NCBI GenBank assembly: GCA_949499045.1
Contig: CATEEE010000128.1
Location: forward strand, 1 to 15,629
Source of the DNA: Marinobacterium sp. xm-d-530
GTDB taxonomy: Bacteria; Pseudomonadota; Gammaproteobacteria; Pseudomonadales; Balneatricaceae
DNA: 15,629 nt
Direction: 5' to 3'
Below, piece by piece: positions 1-5,958 of this stretch; the stretch's first letter is position 1; the number at the start of each line of letters is the position of its first letter. The notes under the pieces are model-generated. The model saw only the letters and a list, made by a program, of their open reading frames with translations. It ran no database searches and was not told the DNA's origin. The translations under genes were made by a program, and so were the position numbers.

Positions 1-665
1 TCCTCGCCCCCAAAGGTATGCTCACGATGGTAACTAATCAAACCCTCTTTAAAAGCGTAAAAAGTCAGATTATGGGCCCCAAAATCAACAACCGCACAGG
101 CTCTACCGGGCATAAGCTCTTCTGGAGGCAGTGCGCGCTCATAGACATAGGTGTCAACATCCACCACATCGCATTTCAGCCCCGCCAAATCTAGACAGTC
201 CTCACGAGCTGAGACGCCGTCGCGACGACAGGCTACGATACCAATACGATTAAACGCTGGATTTCCTTGGACGGGTCCTAACACCTCAAAATCCAAGGCA
301 ACATCCTCTATCGGATAAGGGATAAACTGATCGGCCTCAATTTTCACCTGCTCTTCAAGATCAAAGCCGAAGAAGAGGTCAGAAATCTGAATCTCTTTTG
401 TGATCACATCAGACGCTGCGACAGATGTGATTGCCCGCGTCGTTTTAACACCCGCCAAACGTTGCGCTTTGACGATCGCATCAGCAACCTCTTCTGGCTT
501 CTCTATGCTGCCATCAACAAACGCTTTGCCTGGTAGAGAGATAACGCCAAAACCATCCAGCACAGGAGTATTTCCAAGAAAGCTCAACGCAACAAGCTTG
601 AGAGAGGAGTTCCCAATATCAACCCCCAAAACACCTTGTTTGTTACCGCCAAACAGTTTGAACAC
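1..665 (-). CDS. pilM: Type IV pilus inner-membrane platform protein PilM (partial; C-terminus outside window)
   Basis: PilM is a cytoplasmic actin/FtsA-like ATPase that binds the N-terminus of PilN and links the PilMNOP alignment complex of the type IV pilus to its motors. About 221 codons are visible. The proposed GTG start gives MFKLFGGNKQGVLGVDIGNS, with the nucleotide-binding phosphate-1 motif GVDIGNSSLK at residues 14-23 and a phosphate-2-like motif VVDFGAHN at about 192-199. The family is usually about 350 residues, so roughly a third is cut off by the window edge. The start is supported by an AGG element about 7 nt upstream and by the typical PilM N-terminus. Divergence from the PBP1A gene is the classical arrangement in gammaproteobacteria; pilN, pilO, pilP and pilQ are expected beyond the edge. 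The reading frame is intact throughout the visible part. Confidence 0.93.
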   Translation of the reverse strand, partial: MFKLFGGNKQGVLGVDIGNSSLKLVALSFLGNTPVLDGFGVISLPGKAFVDGSIEKPEEVADAIVKAQRLAGVKTTRAITSVAASDVITKEIQISDLFFGFDLEEQVKIEADQFIPYPIEDVALDFEVLGPVQGNPAFNRIGIVACRRDGVSAREDCLDLAGLKCDVVDVDTYVYERALPPEELMPGRACAVVDFGAHNLTFYAFKEGLISYHREHTFGGE

Positions 666-736
666 AAAAATACCTAATAAATAGTGGATATAATCTAACT
701 TCACTCTAGACTAAGGCACAAAAGTTACAAGTGACG

Positions 737-767
737 TTGTGGATCTAAATCAAGTTCTCGTTATAAT
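737..767 (+). promoter_or_regulatory. Putative sigma-70 promoter of the PBP1A gene
   Basis: A perfect -10 hexamer TATAAT lies at 762-767, about 30 bp before the PBP1A start codon. The only -35-like hexamer is TTGTGG at 737-742, which is a weak match at a long 19 bp spacing. The -10 box is convincing; the -35 assignment is not. The 666-797 gap between the divergent genes must also hold the pilM promoter, for which I see no clear hexamer pair. Confidence 0.5.
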
Positions 768-797
768 CCTAGCTCAATTTAGAAAGTTTGCAGATGA

Positions 798-3260
798 ATG
801 CGCATTATTAAAAGAATTACTAAATGGTTGATGGCACTGGCTGCATTGGGACTGCTAGCAGCCGTTATGGCAGCAGGTGGTATCTACTACTATTTCAGCC
901 CTCAATTACCGGATGCCGAAACCCTACGTGAGGTAGAGTTCCAGACCCCTTTGCGCGTCTACAGTGCAGACGAAAAATTAATTGCTGAGTTTGGTGAAAT
1001 GCGCCGAACTCCAATCAGCTATGCCGACATCCCGCAACACTTTATCCATGCCCTTCAAGCCGCAGAGGATGCACGCTTCTTTGAACACCAAGGGATCGAT
1101 CTTCGCGGACTTTTTCGTGCAGCCTTTCAGTTAGCTACTTCTGGTAAAATTCAAAGTGGTGGTTCAACCATCACCATGCAGGTGGCTAAGAACTTCTTCC
1201 TAACGCGCGAGCGCACCTTTGAACGTAAGTTTGTTGAGATTCTATTAGCACTCAGCATTGAGCAATCACTTTCTAAACAAGAGATTCTTGAGCTCTACAT
1301 TAACAAAATCTACCTAGGCCATCGCTCTTATGGGATTCAAGCAGCGGCCCAGGTCTATTACGGCAAGCCAATTGATCAACTGAACATTGCTCAACTGGCT
1401 ATGATTGCAGGATTGCCAAAAGCTCCATCAGCCTACAACCCAATTACTAACCCACAAAGAGCACTGGAGCGTCGCAACTGGATTCTTGGCCGAATGCAGG
1501 AGCTAGGCTTCATTACGAGTCTCGACTACTCAGATTCGGTCAATCAACCCGTTACAGCCAGCTACCATGGTGCAGATATCGAAATTCCAGCGCCTTATGT
1601 AGCTGAAATGGTTCGTGCGGAGCTCTATGAAACCTATGGTGAAAAGATCTACACCGATGGAATGAAGGCCTATACGACCATTGACAGCACCATGCAGCGG
1701 AGCGCCAATCAAGCACTTAGAACAGCGCTGTTAGCTTACACTGAACGTCACGGTTACCGTGGTCCAGAGCAGCATTTTGATCTCACAGAGATAGAGGCAT
1801 CCGCACTGCTGAAAAAGCTGAAAGCGACACCGGCTTATGGCGGACTAGAGGCCGCACTTGTGAAAGAGGTGGATGATTCTGAGGCGACGTTACTGCTTGG
1901 CGATGGCAGCGAAACGACTCTACGCTGGTCAGGTATCAGCTGGGCTCGAGCATACAAAGGCGTGAATTCTACCGGCCCTGAGCCGAAAAAAGCATCAGAA
2001 GTACTGGCTGTTGGGGATATCATTCGAATTCGCCAAACTGCAGAAGGTTGGCGTCTATCGCAATTACCCGAGGTACAAGGCGCGTTCATAGCTATCAATC
2101 CAGAGAATGGTGCTATCCAATCCCTAACCGGTGGATTCAGTTTCTATCTGAATAAGTTCAACCGAGCCACTCAGGCCTATCGTCAACCAGGCTCAAACAT
2201 TAAACCCTTCCTCTACAGTGCTGCTCTGAGCAATGGCTACACTCCGGGGTCAGTTATCAATGACGCACCCGTTGTTTTCCATGATGTCAGTTTAGAGGGT
2301 AACTGGCGACCTGAGAACGATAATGGAAAGTTTGGCGGGCCGACTAGGCTTCGTGAGGCCCTATACCGTTCACGCAACCTGATCTCTATACGCTTAATGC
2401 GAGCTCTAGGGATCGAAGAGACGCGAGACTTTATCCTAGGGTTTGGTTTTGAAGAGGATAAACTTCCTAAAAACTTATCACTCTCTTTAGGCAGCGCTGA
2501 TGCAACACCACTGCAAGTGGCAACCGGTTATGCCTCAATTGCCAACGGTGGATTTAAGATCAGTCCATATATCATTGAGTCGGTGTTGGATAGTGAAGGA
2601 CTTCCTCTGTTTGCAGCCAACCCGAGTATCGCTTGTAGCGGTTGTCCCGAGCGTCAGCAAGCCGAGTTAATTGCTCAAGAGCTTGCCGATATGGCATCAA
2701 ATGAAGCGACTTCCGATGCGCAAGCTAGCACCGAAGGTCAACAGCCTCTAGTAACGCTAACCGGGCAACCTCTCGCTATGCGTCTACTGGACGAGCGCAC
2801 GGCTTATATCATTCATGACATGATGCGCGACGTCATTAAAAAGGGTACTGGTCGTCGTGCACTCGCTCTGAAACGCGGTGACCTTGCTGGTAAAACAGGA
2901 ACAACTAATGATCAAAAAGACTCTTGGTTCAGTGGCTTTACTCCTAAATTGAGCGCAACGGCGTGGGTCGGCTTTGACCAACCATCTCATCTAGGTAAGC
3001 GCGAATGGGGTAGCACGGCTGCACTGCCGATGTGGATCGACTTTATGGGTGATGCTCTGCGTAACATCCCTGAAAGCTACCTGCCTGAACCGGCGGGTAT
3101 TGCGACAGCTCTGATAGATCCCGCCACAGGATTACTGGCCTACGAAGGGCAGAAAAACGCCTACAACGAGATTTTCAAAGAGGAGCAGGTTCCAACTGAA
3201 GTAGCCCCTAAACCAGGTAGCGAAGTGGCCGCACCCACCTCTGAAGAGCTGTTCCGATAA
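798..3260 (+). CDS. mrcA: Penicillin-binding protein 1A, bifunctional peptidoglycan glycosyltransferase/transpeptidase
   Basis: This class A PBP (also called PonA) polymerises lipid II into glycan strands and cross-links the stem peptides on the periplasmic face of the inner membrane. An N-terminal cytoplasmic stub and one membrane anchor (about residues 10-32) are followed by a GT51 domain with catalytic E90 in the EDARFFEH motif, the GGSTITMQ motif and a RKFVEILLAL segment. An OB-like linker region (about 300-420) precedes the transpeptidase domain, which has S466-NI-K469 (acylated serine), S525-R-N527 and K699-T-G701. The length of 820 residues is normal for PBP1A. An acidic, Ala/Ser/Glu-rich insertion at about 610-660 contains a C613-x-x-C616 pair. 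The Shine-Dalgarno is weak (AGAAAG about 11 nt upstream). The gene is monocistronic, closed by the terminator at 3298-3332. Confidence 0.97.
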   Translation: MRIIKRITKWLMALAALGLLAAVMAAGGIYYYFSPQLPDAETLREVEFQTPLRVYSADEKLIAEFGEMRRTPISYADIPQHFIHALQAAEDARFFEHQGIDLRGLFRAAFQLATSGKIQSGGSTITMQVAKNFFLTRERTFERKFVEILLALSIEQSLSKQEILELYINKIYLGHRSYGIQAAAQVYYGKPIDQLNIAQLAMIAGLPKAPSAYNPITNPQRALERRNWILGRMQELGFITSLDYSDSVNQPVTASYHGADIEIPAPYVAEMVRAELYETYGEKIYTDGMKAYTTIDSTMQRSANQALRTALLAYTERHGYRGPEQHFDLTEIEASALLKKLKATPAYGGLEAALVKEVDDSEATLLLGDGSETTLRWSGISWARAYKGVNSTGPEPKKASEVLAVGDIIRIRQTAEGWRLSQLPEVQGAFIAINPENGAIQSLTGGFSFYLNKFNRATQAYRQPGSNIKPFLYSAALSNGYTPGSVINDAPVVFHDVSLEGNWRPENDNGKFGGPTRLREALYRSRNLISIRLMRALGIEETRDFILGFGFEEDKLPKNLSLSLGSADATPLQVATGYASIANGGFKISPYIIESVLDSEGLPLFAANPSIACSGCPERQQAELIAQELADMASNEATSDAQASTEGQQPLVTLTGQPLAMRLLDERTAYIIHDMMRDVIKKGTGRRALALKRGDLAGKTGTTNDQKDSWFSGFTPKLSATAWVGFDQPSHLGKREWGSTAALPMWIDFMGDALRNIPESYLPEPAGIATALIDPATGLLAYEGQKNAYNEIFKEEQVPTEVAPKPGSEVAAPTSEELFR

Positions 3261-3297
3261 CCCATCGGCGACGGGTAACAGAACAAAACTGATGCAC

Positions 3298-3332
3298 AAA
3301 AAAGGGAAGCCAGATGGCTTCCCTTTTTATTT
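3298..3332. terminator. Bidirectional rho-independent terminator between mrcA and maeB
   Basis: The stem GGGAAGCC (3304-3311) pairs perfectly with GGCTTCCC (3316-3323) across a 4 nt loop AGAT. It is flanked by six A on the left (3298-3303) and TTTTT plus ATTTT on the right. Read on either strand the hairpin ends in a U-tract, so it can stop both converging genes. Confidence 0.92.
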
Positions 3333-3344
3333 TCCGCTAAGTGA

Positions 3345-4592
3345 TTAGCTCAGTGGGTAGTTCTCTGGCATGCCCTTAACCGCAACGCCTGAATCAATCG
3401 CTGCTTTTGCAACAGCGTAAGAAACCGTACCTAACAGACGAGAATCCGTTGCTTTTGGCAAAATGTATTCACGACCGAACTCAAGATTATCTAGACCGTA
3501 AGCATCTAGAACCTCTTGTGTGACAGGCTGCTTAGCAAGGTCTGCAAGCGCGATAACAGCTGCGGCTTTCATCTCTTCGTTGATAGCGGTAGCACGTACG
3601 TCTAAAGCGCCACGGAAGATGAATGGAAAACCTAGCACGTTGTTTACCTGGTTAGGGTAGTCAGAACGACCGGTTGCCATGATGACATCATCGCGTGTCG
3701 CACGAGCAAGCTCTGGCTTGATCTCTGGATCAGGGTTAGCACAAGCAAAGACAACCGGGCTCGCCGCCATCTTAGACAGGTTCTCTGCTGAAAGCAGATC
3801 AGGACCTGATAGACCAAGGAATACGTCAGCGCCATCGATAGCATCTTCAAGAGAGCGCTTATCCGTCTCAGTCGCGAAGATCGCTTTCTCTGGAGTTAGA
3901 TCATCACGGCCAGAGTGAATAACACCCTTACGGTCGATCATGTAGATGTTCTCGTTACGAGCACCCATGTTGATCAACAGTTTCATACAAGCACTTGCTG
4001 CAGCGCCAGCGCCAAGACATACAATCGATGCTTCCTCTAGCTTCTTACCCGCTAATTCAAGCGCGTTGATCATACCGGCTGCCGTTACAATCGCAGTACC
4101 GTGTTGGTCATCGTGGAAGACAGGGATGTTACAACGTTCGATCAACGTACGTTCTATCTCAAAACACTCTGGAGCTTTGATGTCTTCTAGGTTAATGCCG
4201 CCAAAGGTATCAGCGATTCGAGCGACAGTGTCGATAAAGGCCTGTGGGCTCTCAGCATCAACTTCGATATCGATAGAGTCGATGTTTGCAAAACGTTTAA
4301 ACAGAAGTGCTTTACCTTCCATAACTGGCTTAGAGGCCAGTGGGCCTAGATCACCAAGACCCAAGATAGCTGAGCCATTTGAGATAACCGCAACTAGGTT
4401 GCCTTTGGCAGTGTAACGGTAAGCGTTTTCAGGATCTTTAGCGATTTCACGCACTGGCTCAGCAACACCTGGAGAGTATGCTAGAGATAGGTCGCGTGAT
4501 GTTTCAGCGGGTGTAGATAGTTCTACGCTGATTTTACCTGGCATTGGAAACTCATGGTAATCCAGTGCTGCCTGTTTAAAGTCTTGAGACAT
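3345..4592 (-). CDS. maeB: Malic enzyme, short form (oxaloacetate-decarboxylating, NAD(P)-dependent)
   Basis: This enzyme oxidatively decarboxylates malate to pyruvate and CO2 and reduces NAD(P)+, feeding pyruvate and reducing power from the TCA cycle. The N-terminal malic domain has SLAYSPGVAEP with catalytic Y39, the MEGK94 motif with the catalytic lysine, and metal-binding acidic residues E136-D137 and the HDDQHG motif (160-165). The C-terminal NAD(P)-binding domain has the GAGAAAS loop (195-200) and CANPDPEI (284-291). At 415 residues it is the stand-alone form, without the phosphotransacetylase-like extension of the roughly 760-residue E. coli MaeB. The acidic D220 at the end of the second Rossmann strand leaves NAD versus NADP preference open. 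AGGATTC about 6 nt upstream supports the ATG. The 154 bp upstream of it (4593-4746) has no convincing promoter hexamers. Confidence 0.92.
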   Translation of the reverse strand: MSQDFKQAALDYHEFPMPGKISVELSTPAETSRDLSLAYSPGVAEPVREIAKDPENAYRYTAKGNLVAVISNGSAILGLGDLGPLASKPVMEGKALLFKRFANIDSIDIEVDAESPQAFIDTVARIADTFGGINLEDIKAPECFEIERTLIERCNIPVFHDDQHGTAIVTAAGMINALELAGKKLEEASIVCLGAGAAASACMKLLINMGARNENIYMIDRKGVIHSGRDDLTPEKAIFATETDKRSLEDAIDGADVFLGLSGPDLLSAENLSKMAASPVVFACANPDPEIKPELARATRDDVIMATGRSDYPNQVNNVLGFPFIFRGALDVRATAINEEMKAAAVIALADLAKQPVTQEVLDAYGLDNLEFGREYILPKATDSRLLGTVSYAVAKAAIDSGVAVKGMPENYPLS

Positions 4593-4746
4593 TGTAGAAT
4601 CCTGAATAGTTATAGGCCCATATGCTAAATGCAGATAGGCTAGGTTATGTTCTAATTAAAGGTCGTTGTGGGATGATATAAAAATAACCTCTCAGTAGAA
4701 AGGTCTATTCAAGGAAACCGTCTAAGCAATTGGGCTTATAACCGTT

Positions 4747-5499
4747 TCACAATTTGATATGCCGTTTGTCTGAAACCGGCAGCAAAAAAGGTTTGTAACT
4801 TGAACCTGGCGTTAAAGAGTCACGGCGATCCAAAATCCAGCCTCGCACCTCCAGTGAGTCTCCTAATGAAAAGGTAAGACTTTTGCTCCACTCTCTCGGT
4901 ATGCGAACAGCCAATCGATCATCCAATTCCAGATAGATGTACTTTTTAGTAAGGTCAATCTTAGTAATCCGACCCGACACCAGATTGAATCCCCCTTTAT
5001 CAATATCTTTAGCGGCAGCAATCCTTTTTGACCAGACACCCTTACCTAAGGATCTAGGTCTCTTTTCAGCCGAGAAGAGACAATCCGCTAATCGATCATT
5101 AGGGGGAACACTGATCGCCCAACCCAGACCCTCTTGGATCAGACGTTGTGACAGTGTTTGCGTTCCATCGTACAAGTAGCCCAATACACGACCGTAACGA
5201 TCTTTAGGCTCACGTCCGAAATAGAGCTGCAGAGACCCTAACTCTTGTATCCAGGTCTGCAATAGGCGCTTAGCTTGCAATGCGCCCTCTTCAGCCCTTG
5301 GCTTTGAAAAGAGTTCAGGGGTATTCACGCCTATCAAGCGCACCTTGCGGCCATCTGTAAGATGTACGGTATCGCCATCAACTACTTTGGCTACACTGAC
5401 CGATTCTGATGCACCTTGCGGAGTACAACTCCCTGCTAGTGCAGACTGACAGGCAATAAAAAAGGCACTCGCAATGAGTGCCTTTTTAATGTTCTGCAT
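4747..5499 (-). CDS. Secreted thermonuclease (SNase-like) family protein
   Basis: This is a predicted exported staphylococcal-nuclease-fold protein that would cut nucleic acid phosphodiester bonds in the periplasm or outside the cell. With the ATG start it has 250 residues: a signal peptide (lysines at 5-6, hydrophobic core 7-22, likely cleavage at ALA-GS, 22/23), then an SNase domain (about 36-160). Motifs are VVDGDTVHL (39-47), R54-LIGVNTPE62 and DRYGR104, matching the catalytic R35, E43 and R87 of S. aureus nuclease. N59 replaces the aspartate equivalent to D40, a known variant. Residues 165-250 form an additional uncharacterised domain. An in-frame TTG 12 nt upstream (5511) is possible but less likely. 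The gene begins 13 nt after the rpmE stop, and the rpmE terminator hairpin lies within its first codons. C25 near the mature N-terminus does not sit in a good lipobox. Confidence 0.85.
   Translation of the reverse strand: MQNIKKALIASAFFIACQSALAGSCTPQGASESVSVAKVVDGDTVHLTDGRKVRLIGVNTPELFSKPRAEEGALQAKRLLQTWIQELGSLQLYFGREPKDRYGRVLGYLYDGTQTLSQRLIQEGLGWAISVPPNDRLADCLFSAEKRPRSLGKGVWSKRIAAAKDIDKGGFNLVSGRITKIDLTKKYIYLELDDRLAVRIPREWSKSLTFSLGDSLEVRGWILDRRDSLTPGSSYKPFLLPVSDKRHIKL
5458..5487 (-). terminator. Intrinsic terminator of rpmE embedded in the nuclease signal-peptide codons
   Basis: On the minus strand, AAAAAGGCACTC (5487-5476) pairs perfectly over 12 bp with GAGTGCCTTTTT (5470-5459) across the 5 nt loop ATTGC. 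The transcript ends in a run of six U (5463-5458). It begins 25 nt after the rpmE stop codon. The same bases encode KKALIASAFF of the nuclease signal peptide. Read on the plus strand the hairpin also has a U5 tail (5483-5487). Confidence 0.85.
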
Positions 5500-5512
5500 G
5501 CAGAGACCCAAA

Positions 5513-5731
5513 TTAGTTCTTTAGGCTGCGAGCACCGAAGCGCTTGTTGAAGCGATCCACTCGACCACCGGTCTGAGCTTCTTTCTGCTTACCAGTGTAG
5601 AAAGGGTGACACTGACTGCAAACGTCGACAGCCATTGTGCTCTCTTTCATTGTAGAGCGAGTTGTCATTACGTTACCGCAAGAACAGTTGAAGGTAACAT
5701 CGTTGTACTCTGGGTGGATACCAGCTTTCAT
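5513..5731 (-). CDS. rpmE: 50S ribosomal protein bL31, zinc-binding (C+) form
   Basis: bL31 is a small protein of the large ribosomal subunit that bridges the central protuberance to the 30S head. The 72-residue length is normal. Four zinc-ligand cysteines are present: C16 and C18 (NCSCGN) and C38 and C41 (VCSQC), so this is the zinc-containing C+ form rather than the zinc-free paralogue induced by zinc starvation. The C-terminal GGRVDRFNKRFG is typical of bL31. A strong Shine-Dalgarno AGAGG lies 9 nt before the ATG (5741-5745). It is transcribed from the promoter at 5843-5871 through a leader of about 105 nt and ended by the hairpin at 5458-5487. The position next to divergent priA is conserved in Pseudomonas and E. 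coli. Confidence 0.97.
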   Translation of the reverse strand: MKAGIHPEYNDVTFNCSCGNVMTTRSTMKESTMAVDVCSQCHPFYTGKQKEAQTGGRVDRFNKRFGARSLKN

Positions 5732-5836
5732 AGTATTAAACCTCTATGTTTTATGTGCCGCCACTTAACGCTAAATGCATAAAATGCTGCTTAAGCACCG
5801 CACGACTGACGAAAAATTCGCCGGGAAATGTCAAGG
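5732..5836 (-). promoter_or_regulatory. Structured rpmE 5' leader, candidate L31 autoregulatory element
   Basis: Assuming transcription starts about 7 nt after the -10 box, the leader is about 105 nt, long for a ribosomal protein gene. It can fold into an outer stem CTTAA (5795-5791) with TTAAG (5768-5764), enclosing a hairpin GCAT-TTT-ATGC (5787-5777), just upstream of the Shine-Dalgarno. Autoregulatory L31 leaders are known in gammaproteobacteria (the L31-Gammaproteobacteria leader class and work on E. coli rpmE). I infer, but cannot test, that this belongs to that class. Confidence 0.4.
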
Positions 5837-5842
5837 CGCGCA

Positions 5843-5871
5843 ATTATACGCAGGCGCTGTACGAATAACAA
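5843..5871 (-). promoter_or_regulatory. Sigma-70 promoter of rpmE
   Basis: On the minus strand the -35 box is TTGTTA (5871-5866), followed by an exact 17 bp spacer and a perfect -10 box TATAAT (5848-5843). This is the best housekeeping promoter in the window, as expected for a ribosomal protein gene. A perfect TTGACA lies downstream at 5834-5829 but has no -10 partner. Confidence 0.75.
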
Positions 5872-5921
5872 CCAATAATCATCCAATACCTTTAAGCGGC
5901 TATTTAAAACCGCCATATGGG

Positions 5922-5930
5922 TGCTAGACT
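5922..5930 (+). promoter_or_regulatory. Possible extended -10 promoter of priA
   Basis: TGCTAGACT fits an extended -10 element (TGn followed by TAGACT, four of six matches to TATAAT). Transcription would start near 5937, downstream of the in-frame ATG at 5917, which favours translation from 5959. No good -35 box is seen, so this is tentative. Confidence 0.3.
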
Positions 5931-5958
5931 TGCTCTTCGCTTGTTAGAAATGTTGGCC

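Noticed and set aside
400..684. 94-codon open frame on the plus strand
   Set aside because: It is antisense to the clear PilM coding sequence and has no recognisable domain.
689..694. TATAAT on the plus strand between pilM and mrcA
   Set aside because: It has no -35 partner and lies over 100 bp from mrcA, which has a better placed TATAAT at 762-767; the gap is AT-rich.
3946..4416. 156-codon open frame on the plus strand inside the malic enzyme gene
   Set aside because: It is antisense to a well-supported enzyme gene, with low-complexity Ser/Ala/Ile composition typical of a shadow frame.
4642..4690. Inverted repeat AGGTTAT / ATAACCT in the maeB upstream region
   Set aside because: Only 7 bp with a 35 bp spacer in an AT-rich gap, and no clear promoter to relate it to; this is expected by chance.
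5500..5511. TTG at 5511 as start of the nuclease, adding four residues
   Set aside because: The ATG at 5499 gives a normal signal peptide with early lysines; the TTG has no better ribosome-binding site.
5829..5834. Perfect TTGACA on the minus strand upstream of rpmE
   Set aside because: No -10 hexamer occurs at 16-18 bp (CGTCAG is found there); the promoter at 5843-5871 is better.
5917..5958. In-frame ATG at 5917 as priA start
   Set aside because: It adds 14 residues absent from PriA proteins, and the likely -10 element lies downstream of it. The start at 5959 gives the family-typical N-terminus.
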